38,930 bases of DNA from DASRVA01 sp050732935 (lineage in GTDB: Bacteria; Gemmatimonadota; Gemmatimonadetes; JACCXV01; JAHWKZ01). The number at the start of each line of letters is the position of its first letter. Within the stretch, counting starts at the first letter, position 1. The stretch covers positions 1-38,930 of the forward strand of contig JBOHRW010000234.1 of assembly GCA_050732935.1 (NCBI GenBank), written 5' to 3'. The notes beneath the pieces were generated by a model, which was not told the origin of the DNA, ran no database searches, and saw only the letters and a list, made by a program, of their open reading frames with translations. A program made the translations under genes and the position numbers. Positions 23,482-32,031 of this stretch are shown piece after piece.

Positions 23482-24533
23482 GCCCGCGCTCCTTTCGATG
23501 CGATGGCTTGCGATGGGATGGGCTTCGGTGCCGCGGATGGCGCGGCCCCCGTCAGCCGTTCCTGGATTTCCGCAACCTCGGTCTGACTTCCGATGACGAG
23601 GGGAGTCCGCTGGTGGAGCTCATCCGGGACGATGTCGAGGATCGGGTTCTGACCGTCGGTCGCCGCCCCGCCCGCTGCCTCCGCCAGGAAGGCCAGCGGC
23701 GCGGCCTCGTAGAGAAGGCGCAGCTTGCCGTTGACGTTGGTGGCGTCGCCCGGGTAGAAGAACACCCCGCCGCGCAGCAGGATGCGGTGAAAGTCGGCCA
23801 CCAGCGCGCCGATGTAGCGCAACGAGTAGCTGCGGCCGTCCCCGCCCTGGCTGTGGTCCTCGACGAAAGAGCGGAAGCCAGGATCCCAGGCGTCCAGCCG
23901 GGCCACGTTGGCCGAGAACTCCTTCCCCCGCTCGGGCATCCGGATATTCGGATGGGAGAGGAAGAACTCGCCCACGGCCGTGTCGAGCGTGAACCCGTGG
24001 ACGCTGCCGCCGACCCCATAGACCAGCATGCACTGGGGACCGTACAGGACGTATCCGGCCGCGACCTGCTCACTGCCAGGGCGGAAGACCTCGCGCGGCG
24101 TGGCGTGGTCGGCGCCCTCCACCCTCTGCCGCAGCGCGAAGATCGTGCCCACCGCCCCGTCCACATCGAGGTTGGACGAGCCATCCATGGGATCGTAGCA
24201 AAGGACGTACTCGGACCGCCCGCAATCATCCTCCAGGTGCGCGACATCCTCCATTTCCTCGCTGATCAGCGAGCAGATCAGCCCAAGGCCCGAGAAGTGT
24301 CTCTCGAGGACCCGGTTGGCGAACCAGTCGAGCTTGTGGACGGCCTCGCCCTGGACGTTCACGCCGCCTTGCATCCCCGCCAGCGGACCGAGCCCAACCT
24401 GCGCGAGCTGGGCGCGGATCTCCTTGCAGGCGGTGGCGATCTCGGCGATGATCGACGCCACCGGGCCGCCACCGGGCGTATGCTCCTCCACCTCGCGCAG
24501 GAGATGCTGGGTGAGGGTCAGACGATGATCCAT
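23478..24533 (-). CDS. fbp: Class I fructose-1,6-bisphosphatase
   Basis: A 351-residue gluconeogenic enzyme that hydrolyses fructose 1,6-bisphosphate to fructose 6-phosphate. Diagnostic motifs are present: SEEMEDV, the metal-binding DPMDGSSNLDVDGAVGTIFAL, YSLRYIGALVADFHRIL and the NGKLRLLYEAAPLAFLAEAAGG signature. The start is ATG 24533 (MDHRLTLTQHLL); the frame continues upstream without homology. There is no Shine-Dalgarno, but TAAGAT lies 7 nt before the ATG, so initiation is probably leaderless. First gene of a four-gene minus-strand run with the aldolase. Confidence 0.95.
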   Translation of the reverse strand: MDHRLTLTQHLLREVEEHTPGGGPVASIIAEIATACKEIRAQLAQVGLGPLAGMQGGVNVQGEAVHKLDWFANRVLERHFSGLGLICSLISEEMEDVAHLEDDCGRSEYVLCYDPMDGSSNLDVDGAVGTIFALRQRVEGADHATPREVFRPGSEQVAAGYVLYGPQCMLVYGVGGSVHGFTLDTAVGEFFLSHPNIRMPERGKEFSANVARLDAWDPGFRSFVEDHSQGGDGRSYSLRYIGALVADFHRILLRGGVFFYPGDATNVNGKLRLLYEAAPLAFLAEAAGGAATDGQNPILDIVPDELHQRTPLVIGSQTEVAEIQERLTGAAPSAAPKPIPSQAIASKGARA

Positions 24534-24540
24534 GCTCGAA

Positions 24541-24546
24541 ATCTTA
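24541..24546 (-). promoter_or_regulatory. TAAGAT -10 box of the fbp operon
   Basis: On the minus strand TAAGAT is followed by 7 nt and the ATG at 24533, another leaderless-type start. Confidence 0.5.
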
Positions 24547-24632
24547 AGGTTCGGCGAATCCTCTTGCCAGCCGGGGCTTTCCTGGTCCGCGTTGCCAGCG
24601 CGAACGGGTGGGGGTGCCCGTGTGTCCGCAAT

Positions 24633-24662
24633 TTGACAGGGGAAATGCAACCGGCGTGATAT
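24633..24662 (+). promoter_or_regulatory. TTGACA-N18-TGATAT promoter of the FAD/Rieske gene
   Basis: A perfect TTGACA at 24633-24638 is followed after 18 nt by TGATAT at 24657-24662. It points at the FAD oxidoreductase gene starting at 24744, leaving a leader of about 75 nt that contains GGAGGG 6 nt before the ATG. Confidence 0.5.
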
Positions 24663-24743
24663 CGTAGTCTCCGTGAGGCGTGTCAAAGTCAACGTGTTCC
24701 GCGTGGGCGTGCTGCGCGATCACTGGAGCGCGGAGGGCGACCC

Positions 24744-26291
24744 ATGAAGAGCACCCGGCCTGCGGGCAGCCCGTGGCAGGGGGTTACGATGCCGGCGGCG
24801 GAGCCCCTTCTCGAGGACATCCGGGTCGATGTGTGCGTCGTCGGCGGGGGCATCGCGGGCATCAGCACGGCCCACGGGCTCACGCGGGAGGGCAAGTCGG
24901 TGGTCGTGCTCGACGCCGGACCTCTGGGCGGCGGGGAGACAGCGCGGACGACCGCTCACCTCTCCAGCGCGATCGATGACGGCTTCTGCGAGATCGAACG
25001 GCTACACGGACCGGAAGGAGCGCGAATCTGCGCCGAAAGTCATGCCAAGGCGATCGACACCATCGAGCAGATCGTGTTGGACGGCGGGATCGACTGCGAT
25101 TTCGAGCGGGTGGATGGATATCTGCTCGATGGTGGAAGGGAAGCCACCGTTTCGCTGGCGGAGGAGCTGGAAGCCGCGCGGCGGGCGGGGCTGAAGGGCG
25201 TCGACCTGCTGTCGCGCGCTCCATTGGAGTCTCTTCGTTCCAGTGCCTGTCTCCGATTCAGCAGGCAGGGTCAGTTCCATCCGCTGAAGTATCTCCGCGC
25301 CCTGGCGCAGGCGATCGCGCGGGAAGGCGGGCGGCTGCATGTGGAAACCCTCGTCGAGGAGGTCGAGGAGGACCAACCCGCCAGGGTCGTCACGGCCGGC
25401 GGCCCCATCGTCACGGCGGACGACGTCGTGGTCGCCACCAACTCCCCTTTCATCGACCGTTTCGCTGTTCATACCAAGCAAGCCCCCTACCGAACTTACG
25501 CAGTCGCGGCGGATCTCCCCCATGGAGCCGTGCCGCATGGTCTCTACTGGGACACGCTCGATCCTTATCATTACGTCCGACTGGCCCCATCCGGGAAGGA
25601 AGGGGAGGAGCTCCTGATCATTGGAGGTGAGGACCGAAAGCCCGGCGACGACGAGGACCACGAAGGTCGGTTCGAGGCGCTGGAGCGGTGGGCGCGCGAG
25701 CGGTTTCCCATGATGGGAGGTGTCGCCTTCCGCTGGTCGGGGCAGGTCATGGAGCCCGTCGATGGAGTGGCGTTCATCGGGCGCAGTCCCGGACGCCATT
25801 CGAACATCTATATCGCGACCGGCGACTCCGGCATGGGAATGACGCATGGCACGATCGCCGGTCTTCTCATCACCGCTCTCATCATGAGCCGGACCAACCC
25901 CTGGTCTCACCTCTACGATCCCTCGCGGATCACGCTGGGAGCCCTGGGCCGGTTCCTTCGCGAAGGGGCCAGCGTGGTGGGCACGATGGCCGAGTGGTTC
26001 AGGGCCGGTGATGTCGAGACGTCCGAGCAGATCGCTCCCGGCTCGGGAGCCGTCGTCCGCCGCGGGCTGAAGAAAGTCGCCGTTTACCGCGACCGGGAGG
26101 GGCGACTCCACGAGCGTTCGGCCGTCTGCACGCATCTCGGATGTGTGGTCGCCTGGAATCGCATCGCAGGCTCATGGGACTGCCCGTGCCACGGATCCCG
26201 GTTCGACCCGTACGGTCGCGTGCTCACGGGCCCGGCCGTGGCGGAGCTGAGGCCGGTGACCACCGGCGAGAAAGAGGCGTCAGGGCTATGA
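24744..26291 (+). CDS. FAD-dependent oxidoreductase fused to a Rieske domain
   Basis: A 515-residue, two-domain protein. Residues about 27-390 form a DAO/glycine-oxidase-like flavoprotein: dinucleotide motif VCVVGGGIAGISTAHGL, then LDAGPLGGGETARTTAHLSSA, GQFHPLKYLRALAQAI and near its end YIATGDSGMGMTHGTIAG. Residues about 430-510 form a Rieske [2Fe-2S] domain with CTHLGC and CPCHGSRFDPYGRVLTGPA, giving the 2 Cys + 2 His ligands. This architecture is widespread but its substrate is unknown. GGAGGG lies 6 nt before ATG 24744. The GST-like gene begins 7 nt downstream with its own -10 box inside this gene's stop. Confidence 0.92.
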   Translation: MKSTRPAGSPWQGVTMPAAEPLLEDIRVDVCVVGGGIAGISTAHGLTREGKSVVVLDAGPLGGGETARTTAHLSSAIDDGFCEIERLHGPEGARICAESHAKAIDTIEQIVLDGGIDCDFERVDGYLLDGGREATVSLAEELEAARRAGLKGVDLLSRAPLESLRSSACLRFSRQGQFHPLKYLRALAQAIAREGGRLHVETLVEEVEEDQPARVVTAGGPIVTADDVVVATNSPFIDRFAVHTKQAPYRTYAVAADLPHGAVPHGLYWDTLDPYHYVRLAPSGKEGEELLIIGGEDRKPGDDEDHEGRFEALERWARERFPMMGGVAFRWSGQVMEPVDGVAFIGRSPGRHSNIYIATGDSGMGMTHGTIAGLLITALIMSRTNPWSHLYDPSRITLGALGRFLREGASVVGTMAEWFRAGDVETSEQIAPGSGAVVRRGLKKVAVYRDREGRLHERSAVCTHLGCVVAWNRIAGSWDCPCHGSRFDPYGRVLTGPAVAELRPVTTGEKEASGL

Positions 26292-26292
26292 T
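26287..26292 (+). promoter_or_regulatory. TATGAT -10 box of the GST gene
   Basis: TATGAT overlaps the stop codon of the FAD/Rieske gene and lies 6 nt before ATG 26299, which has no Shine-Dalgarno. It would give the GST gene its own leaderless transcript. Confidence 0.45.
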
Positions 26293-26298
26293 CTCCGC

Positions 26299-26931
26299 AT
26301 GCGCACGCTCCTAGAGTTCCATCGCTCGCCCAACTCCGTCAAGGTCCGCGTAGCTCTGGGCTACAAGGGCCTCGAGTACGAGATCCGCGAGATGATGGCC
26401 GCCGATCGCGCGCCCATGATCGAGGCGGCCGGCTGGCCGCTCGTTCCGATCCTCGTGGACGGGGACGTCGTGATGCGTGACTCGGCGGCGATCCTGCACT
26501 ACCTGGAGGCCAACTACCGCGAAGCGCCCAGCCTGACGCCCGATTCGCGCGACGACATCCTCGCCGCCGAGACCCTGCTCGGGCGGCTGACTCCCGAGCT
26601 GCTTCGAATCCAATGGGGCCTGAACGCCGAAATCGGGAAGCCCGACCAGGAGCGGAATCGCGAACGGATCGTGGAGGCCCGCCCGGCGATGGTGCGGGCG
26701 CTGGGGCGGCTGGAAAGACGGTTATCCGCGCAGCCGTGGCTGGTCGCCGACACGATGTCGATCTACGACATCATTCTCGCGTCCAACCTGCTCCCGACGC
26801 GACCGCCCCCTCACTTCGTCGAGGAGAGCCCGATCTGGCGGTTCTTCGCGGACCACTTCCAGTTGACGGGAGAGCGTCCGGCCGTCGAGGCCTGGATCGA
26901 CCGGGTCGTCGCGCACGACGGGAAGCTGTAG
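26299..26931 (+). CDS. Glutathione S-transferase-family protein
   Basis: A 210-residue cytosolic GST fold. The thioredoxin-like N-terminal domain covers about 2-75: FHRSPNSVKVRVALGYKGLEYEI, the cis-proline region PLVPILVDGDVVMRDSAAILHYLE with its glutathione-binding Asp-Ser. An all-helical C-terminal domain follows (ERRLSAQPWLVADTMSIYDIIL carries the usual capping D). The Ser in HRSPNS may be catalytic as in other bacterial GSTs. It could conjugate or reduce electrophiles. It converges with the histidine kinase gene 13 nt away. Confidence 0.9.
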   Translation: MRTLLEFHRSPNSVKVRVALGYKGLEYEIREMMAADRAPMIEAAGWPLVPILVDGDVVMRDSAAILHYLEANYREAPSLTPDSRDDILAAETLLGRLTPELLRIQWGLNAEIGKPDQERNRERIVEARPAMVRALGRLERRLSAQPWLVADTMSIYDIILASNLLPTRPPPHFVEESPIWRFFADHFQLTGERPAVEAWIDRVVAHDGKL

Positions 26932-26944
26932 ATGCGCCCGGCTG

Positions 26945-28441
26945 CTACCCCGCCCGGCGCGCGCGACCGATCGGTACGATATCGGAGTCGACGGAGAAGT
27001 CCTCGACCCGCAAGGGGATCGTGAACCAGAAGGTTGCACCCCGGCCGGGCTTGCTCTCCACGCCGATCTCGCCTCCGTGCGCGACCACCATTTCGCGCGC
27101 GATGGCGAGGCCGAGGCCGGCGCCCAGGGCCCGCGCCGGAGTCTGCCCCTGGTAGAACTTTTCGAAGACGAGCGGGCGATGCTCCGGGGAGATCCCCTCG
27201 CCGGTGTCCCGCACTTCCACCCGCAGGCCGCGGTGGTCCGAGGCTGCCGCCACCGTCACTTTCCCCCCGCCAGGAGTGAACTTGACGGCGTTGGATACGA
27301 GGTTTCCGAGAACCTCGTTACGCAGCCGGTCGACATCCCCCCAAACGACGGCTGGCGCCGAAGTGGCGATCTCGATGGCCAGGTCGATCCCCCGCTGCCG
27401 GCCCAGGGTCTCGAAGGAGCGCACGACCCCTTCGAGGAGGTCGGGCACCGAGACCGCGTCCCGCTGGAGGTCGAGAGCGCCGGCTTCGTAGCGACCCAGG
27501 TCCAGCAGCTGGTTGACGAGACGGCTCAGCACCGACACCTGGTCGTTGATCGTCCGCAGGGAGCGCCGCTGTTCGTCGTTCAGCTCCCCGAACTGGCCTT
27601 CGTCCAGGATCTCGGCATAGCCTCCAATCACGTTGAGGGGGTTCTTGAGCTCGTGGCTCGCCATGCTCACGAATTCGGCACGCAGCCGCTGGAGCTTGGC
27701 GAGCTCGGCGGTCATCGAGCGGAACGAGCGGCTGGCGTCCCCGATCTCGTCGCGGCGCCCGTAGGGCAGTGTTTCGGGCACCGAGAAGTCCCCCGAAGCC
27801 ACCCCGGCCATGGCGTCACGGAGGTGGCGGATGGGGCGGCGGATGGAGCGGACCATCCAGAGGGCGAACCCGATCGCGAAGCACAGCGCGAGGAGGGCGG
27901 TCCTGCCGAGGGTGGACTGCGCCGCGGCGATGTACCCCCCGGTCTCGGAAAGGGCCTGCGCGCTCTCATCCTGGATCACCGCGGAGACCTCCTGGAGGTG
28001 CGTGTCGGTCTCGTCGAAGGCCTGCTTGACGGACTGGAAGTAGGTCGTGGCCCGACGGGTGGCGCCCGCCACCATCAGTGAATCCACCCGCGCGGAGATC
28101 CCGGCCAGCCCTTCCACGCTGACGGCCAGGTCCGACCCCGGCTCCGCGTAGCCGATGCTCTCGAGGGTCCCCAGGGCCTCCTCGGCCCGCTGGAGCGAGA
28201 GCCACATCGATCGCCTGGACAGCGAGTCGCCGGCGATGATGTACGCGCGCTGGTGCCGATCCAGCTCCGCGAGGGCCGTCCGGGCCTTCCCCACGGCGCC
28301 CGCGGCTTGAGCCTGGGGCCCCTCGAGCCGCTCGGCGACGTCGCGGATCTGGACCAGCTGAGTCAACCCGTAGAGGGCGGGATAGATGAGGAGCAGCCCC
28401 ATCACGCTCAGCGACAGGAGCAGGTGGACGCGCAGGCTCAT
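26945..28441 (-). CDS. HAMP-domain sensor histidine kinase
   Basis: A 498-residue membrane kinase. TM1 at about 7-27, a periplasmic helical four-helix-bundle sensor (about 30-180) and TM2 (about 180-197), then HAMP (MVRSIRRPIRHLRDAMAGVASGDFS). HisKA follows with phospho-acceptor His263 in SMASHELKNPLNVIGGYAEIL. The HATPase_c has N box LRNEVLGNLVSNAVKFTP, DTGEGISPEHRPLVFEKF (G1/F) and GAGLGLAIAREMV (G2). The ATG overlaps the stop of the small lipoprotein gene. It lies in a minus-strand run behind an HD-GYP response regulator, a plausible phosphotransfer partner, which in turn follows glucose and pentose-phosphate genes. Confidence 0.93.
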   Translation of the reverse strand: MSLRVHLLLSLSVMGLLLIYPALYGLTQLVQIRDVAERLEGPQAQAAGAVGKARTALAELDRHQRAYIIAGDSLSRRSMWLSLQRAEEALGTLESIGYAEPGSDLAVSVEGLAGISARVDSLMVAGATRRATTYFQSVKQAFDETDTHLQEVSAVIQDESAQALSETGGYIAAAQSTLGRTALLALCFAIGFALWMVRSIRRPIRHLRDAMAGVASGDFSVPETLPYGRRDEIGDASRSFRSMTAELAKLQRLRAEFVSMASHELKNPLNVIGGYAEILDEGQFGELNDEQRRSLRTINDQVSVLSRLVNQLLDLGRYEAGALDLQRDAVSVPDLLEGVVRSFETLGRQRGIDLAIEIATSAPAVVWGDVDRLRNEVLGNLVSNAVKFTPGGGKVTVAAASDHRGLRVEVRDTGEGISPEHRPLVFEKFYQGQTPARALGAGLGLAIAREMVVAHGGEIGVESKPGRGATFWFTIPLRVEDFSVDSDIVPIGRARRAG

Positions 28442-29055
28442 GGCTGGAGGGTCGCGCGGATCCGCTCGAGCTCCGCCTCGAGCTCGGTGATCCGGTTCCT
28501 CAGGCGGTGGTCTTCATCACCAGGGCGAGAGCCGGACCCGGGTCGCGAGGAGCGGGTTCCGCTTCCGAGGGCCGGCGGATCCCCGCCACCCACGACACCC
28601 CAGTCCGAGCGCTCGCAGGCCTCGGGTACGCTCTCCCGGGACGCGATCTCTTCCAGGAGCGGATCGTCCGGTTGTGAAACCGGCTCGCCTCCGAGGCGAA
28701 GGGCCTGGAGATAGAGCTGCTCAGCCACCGGTCGAGTCCAGGGGAACGTTTCGGGACGGGCCAGGTAGTGCGCGGCGTAGGCGGCGGCGCGGCCCGGATC
28801 GCCGGCCGGATTCCGCGGGTCCAGCTCCATGGCCGAGAGCAGCAGCAGCGCCTGGCGTCCCAGACGCGCTTCCCCGCAGATGTGCCGGACCGAGACGAGC
28901 CGCTCGCGGGCGGCCCCGAACTCGGCCTGCCGAAGCGCGAAGGCCCCGGCGTCGAGCCCGGCGCCCGGGTCGCTCCGTCCACCGGAGGAGGCGCAGGCCG
29001 ACAGGATCAGAACAAGCGGCAGGGCCCGGGGAGGTCGGAGGTGCCCCGGGCTCAC
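28438..29055 (-). CDS. Lipoprotein between HD-GYP regulator and kinase
   Basis: A 205-residue lipoprotein, lipobox LSAC near residue 21. The middle is helical and TPR-like (FALRQAEFGAARERL, LGRQALLLLSAMELDPRNPAGDPGRAAAYAAHYLA). A Gly/Ser/Arg-rich linker and a C-terminal coiled coil (LRNRITELEAELERIRATL) follow. This composition resembles envelope lipoproteins found next to sensor kinases, where they may relay a surface signal. The GTG start at 29055 overlaps the stop of the HD-GYP gene (GTGA) and its stop overlaps the kinase start (ATGA): a three-gene coupled unit. Confidence 0.8.
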   Translation of the reverse strand: MSPGHLRPPRALPLVLILSACASSGGRSDPGAGLDAGAFALRQAEFGAARERLVSVRHICGEARLGRQALLLLSAMELDPRNPAGDPGRAAAYAAHYLARPETFPWTRPVAEQLYLQALRLGGEPVSQPDDPLLEEIASRESVPEACERSDWGVVGGGDPPALGSGTRSSRPGSGSRPGDEDHRLRNRITELEAELERIRATLQP

Positions 29056-30086
29056 TGCAGTCCCTCCAGGTAGACGTTCAGAAACGCCTTCACGACCGCC
29101 GGGTCGAACTTGCTGCCGGACTCCCGCTCGATCTCCTTCAACGTGTCGAACATGGACCAGGCCTCCTTGTAGGGGCGGACGTGGGTCAGGCTGTCGAAGA
29201 CGTCGGCGATGCTGACGATCCGGGCCTCGAGCGGAATCGACTCGCCGGACGCGCCCGCCGGATAGCCGCCCCCGCCCCAGCGCTCGTGATGGAAGAGCGC
29301 AATGCCCGCGGCCATGTCGAGCAGCTCGATCCGGCTGCCCGAGAGGATGCGGCCGCCAATGGTGGTGTGGTCCTTCACCTGCTCGAACTCCTCTTCGCTG
29401 AGCGGCCCGCTCTTGCGAAGAAGGTCGGCGCTGATCCCGATCTTTCCCACGTCGTGGAGGGGCGCGGCTCGGCGGAGCAGCTCGACCCCGCGGTGCGACA
29501 TCCCCATCTGGCGGGCGATCCGGCTGCTCAGATCCCCCACGCGGCGCGTGTGCGCGGCGGTCTCCGGATCGTGGTACTCGGCGGCGATCGCGAGTCGCTC
29601 CAGGATCTGGACGCGCGCGTCCTCCAGCTCCTCCGTGCGGACCTCGACCATCTTCTCCAGTGCCTCGTTCTGTCGGACGAGCGCCCGCTGCAGCAGATGG
29701 TGGTCGATGGCGTTGGCCACGCGCAGGCGCACTTCATAAGGGCTCAGCGGCTTGGCGATGAAGTCGAACGCGCCGCTCGCCAGCGCCTGCTGCTTCGCCT
29801 GTCGACTGTTGTCGGAGGTGAGGAGGATGATGGGCGGGAAGTCCTGCGGCGCGAGCCCGGTGCGAAGCGTCTGGATCACCTCGAGGCCGTCCATGTGCGG
29901 CATGCGGAGGTCGAGCAGGATCAGGTCGGGGGGGTTCTCCGTGCAGCAGGAAACGGCCGCCCGCGGGTCGGTGACGGTCTCGACGTTCCGGTAGCCTTCG
30001 GGCTCGAGGATGCGCGCGAGCATCTCTACGTTCGGGGTGTCGTCGTCGACGACCACGATGCGCGCGTCGGCTCGCTGGGTGTCCAT
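29052..30086 (-). CDS. HD-GYP response regulator (c-di-GMP phosphodiesterase-like)
   Basis: With the ATG at 30086 the protein has 344 residues. The receiver spans about 8-125, with acidic VVVDDD, phospho-acceptor Asp59 in LILLDLRMPHMDG and the Lys in FIAKPLSPYE. A coiled linker (RQNEALEKMVEVRTEELEDARVQIL) leads to an HD-GYP domain with HTRRVGDLSSRIA, the HD pair in APLHDVGKIGI, DHTTIGGRIL, HHERWGGGGYPAG and ADVFDSLTHVRPYKEAW. HD-GYP enzymes hydrolyse cyclic di-GMP. ATGs at 30098 and 30101 are possible alternatives; none has a strong ribosome binding site. Confidence 0.92.
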   Translation of the reverse strand: MDTQRADARIVVVDDDTPNVEMLARILEPEGYRNVETVTDPRAAVSCCTENPPDLILLDLRMPHMDGLEVIQTLRTGLAPQDFPPIILLTSDNSRQAKQQALASGAFDFIAKPLSPYEVRLRVANAIDHHLLQRALVRQNEALEKMVEVRTEELEDARVQILERLAIAAEYHDPETAAHTRRVGDLSSRIARQMGMSHRGVELLRRAAPLHDVGKIGISADLLRKSGPLSEEEFEQVKDHTTIGGRILSGSRIELLDMAAGIALFHHERWGGGGYPAGASGESIPLEARIVSIADVFDSLTHVRPYKEAWSMFDTLKEIERESGSKFDPAVVKAFLNVYLEGLQ

Positions 30087-30235
30087 CCGCAGATCCATCA
30101 TCCGGTCGAAGGCCGGGCCCGCCGTCGACGGGGGATCCGTGCGGGCGTTCTGGGCTGCCGGGGTGCGCGTGGCGTGCCCCGGCGTGGCATGATCGGGGCG
30201 GCACGAGGTTCGTGTCACCCCGCGGGGGGGAAGCC

Positions 30236-31264
30236 TCAATCCATCGTACGAAAGAATCGGGCCATGATGGCCCGCTGGGCGGCCCCGAGCAGGGCCGCCC
30301 GGGGCTCGAGGATCACGTGGATCGGGACATCGGTCAGGAGGTCGCGCAGCCGGCCCTTGTCCCGGAACGCGCCGCGGAAGGTGCCGTCCTGGAGGGCCGG
30401 GAGGATCTCCGGCGCGATCCCGCCCCCCACATAGATTCCGCCGAGGGCGAGGCAGGAGAGGGCCAAATTGCCGGCCGCGGCGCCGTACGCGCTCACGAAC
30501 CGGGCCAGCGCGGCTTCGCAGATCGGAGCCTCGCTCCTAAGGGCGGCCTCCGAGATCACCGGCCCCCGCTCGTCACTCCCCGCGAGCCTCTCCGCGAGCC
30601 ACCGGGGCTCCTTCTCGCGACCGGTGTCCCGCAGAAACTCGTAGATCGCCACGATCCCCGGTCCCGAAACCACCCGCTCCACGCTCACCCGCCCGTGGCG
30701 GGCTCGGAGGAAGGCCAGGAGCGCCCACTCCTCGTCGTCCCGTGGGGCGAAGTCGACGTGGCCGAACTCGGTGGGGAGCGCGCGTGGCCAGCCGTCGACC
30801 TCGCTCAGGATGGCCCCCCCGAGCCCCGTTCCGGCGGCGATCACCGCCCGGGTCGACCCGCGGACACGGCCTGGGTGGAGGGTGGAGAGCCCGTCCTCGG
30901 AGAGGGTGGAAAGCCCGTAGGCGGTCGCCTCGAGGTCGTTGAGGAACAGGATCTCCTCGATTCCCAGCTCGCGCTCGAGCGTGCCCTCGTCGAGACGCCA
31001 GGGCAGGTTGGTGAGGACCGAACGCTCCCCGAGGACGGGCCCAGCGACGCCGAAGCAGGCCTGCTCGATCCTTCCGCCCGAGAGATCCTTCCCGCGCTCC
31101 TCGAGAAACGACCTGACCGCCGCCGCGAGGCCGTCGAAGTCGTCGCTCTCGTAGCGCTCCTCGGCGATCACCTCGACACCTTCCCCGCGCGTCCTGGCGA
31201 GCCCCAGATTGAGCTTGGTGCCGCCCACGTCGCCGGCCAGGACGAGCGACCGGGGGGCGCTCAC
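30236..31264 (-). CDS. glk: Glucokinase
   Basis: A 342-residue ROK-unrelated, bacterial Glk-type hexokinase that phosphorylates glucose with ATP. Motifs: VLAGDVGGTKLNLGLA (phosphate 1), ACFGVAGPV, LTNLPWRLD, the catalytic Asp in ILFLNDLEATAYGL, VIAAGTGLGGAIL (phosphate 2), and TEFGHVDFAPRDDEEWALLAFLR with VSVERVVSGPGIVAIYEFL. The GTG start at 31264 overlaps the stop of the 6-phosphogluconolactonase gene (GTGA). Glucose 6-phosphate from this enzyme feeds directly into the Zwf/Pgl/Gnd pathway encoded just upstream. Confidence 0.93.
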   Translation of the reverse strand: MSAPRSLVLAGDVGGTKLNLGLARTRGEGVEVIAEERYESDDFDGLAAAVRSFLEERGKDLSGGRIEQACFGVAGPVLGERSVLTNLPWRLDEGTLERELGIEEILFLNDLEATAYGLSTLSEDGLSTLHPGRVRGSTRAVIAAGTGLGGAILSEVDGWPRALPTEFGHVDFAPRDDEEWALLAFLRARHGRVSVERVVSGPGIVAIYEFLRDTGREKEPRWLAERLAGSDERGPVISEAALRSEAPICEAALARFVSAYGAAAGNLALSCLALGGIYVGGGIAPEILPALQDGTFRGAFRDKGRLRDLLTDVPIHVILEPRAALLGAAQRAIMARFFRTMD

Positions 31265-32031
31265 CGGGCCAGATCCCCCGCCGCCGGACCGTCCAGCAGC
31301 CAGACCGGAGGAGCGAGGAGAGGATCGATCCGCTGAGCGGGGTAGCGCTCCGGATCGGGCGGTCCCTCGAGGACGGCCTTGACGGCCGCCGCCTTCCCGC
31401 CGCCGCTGGCTACGAAGAGGGTTGCGCGGCCCCCGTTCAGGGCCGGAGCGGTGAGCGAGATCCGGTCCACCCGGGGCGGAGGATCGACGGCGTGCTCGAC
31501 CGCGATCACCAGCCGGTCCTCGACACTTGCCTGGGGGTCGCCCGGGAACAGCGACGCCACGTGCGCGTCGGGTCCCAGACCCAGAAGGATCAGGTCGAAG
31601 TGCGGAGGCTCGCCCCGAGCGAGGTCCAGGGCGGTCCGGATCCGGTGCTCGTAGGCGATCGCCGAGCGTTCGTGGTTGGGGTCTTCCCCGCGCATGCGAT
31701 GGATCCGCTCGCAGGGAACCGGGACCCGATCGAGGAGCGCGGCGCTGGCCATCCCGAAGTTGCTGTCCGGGTGGTCCGGCGGGACGCACCGCTCGTCGGT
31801 GAAAAAGACGTCGAGCGCATCCCATGCGATCTCCGAGCGCCAGGGCTCCTCAGCCAGGCGCTCGTAGACCGGTTTCACCGTCGAGCCGCCGGTCAGGATC
31901 AGGAGGAACCGGCCGCGCTCAAAGACGGCGCGCTTGCCTTCGCGGGCGATCCGTTCGGCGGCGGCGGCGTGGAGCGCTGCGGGGTCTTCGAAGACGAGGG
32001 TGACAGGCTCGGACTTCCTGCCACCGGGCAC
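31261..32031 (-). CDS. pgl: 6-phosphogluconolactonase
   Basis: A 256-residue enzyme of the SugarP_isomerase/DevB family that hydrolyses 6-phosphogluconolactone. Motifs: FLLILTGGSTVKPVYERLAEE, DALDVFFTDERCVPPDHPDSNFGM, and the catalytic-site stretch FDLILLGLGPDAHVASLFPG. The GTG start at 32031 shares one base with the Zwf stop (TAGTG). Second enzyme of the oxidative pentose phosphate branch, between zwf and glk. Confidence 0.93.
   Translation of the reverse strand: MPGGRKSEPVTLVFEDPAALHAAAAERIAREGKRAVFERGRFLLILTGGSTVKPVYERLAEEPWRSEIAWDALDVFFTDERCVPPDHPDSNFGMASAALLDRVPVPCERIHRMRGEDPNHERSAIAYEHRIRTALDLARGEPPHFDLILLGLGPDAHVASLFPGDPQASVEDRLVIAVEHAVDPPPRVDRISLTAPALNGGRATLFVASGGGKAAAVKAVLEGPPDPERYPAQRIDPLLAPPVWLLDGPAAGDLAR

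Noticed and set aside
30236..31825. Longer glucokinase frame starting near 31825
   Set aside because: The extension overlaps the 6-phosphogluconolactonase gene in another frame; the GTG at 31264 overlapping that gene's stop fits the family length.
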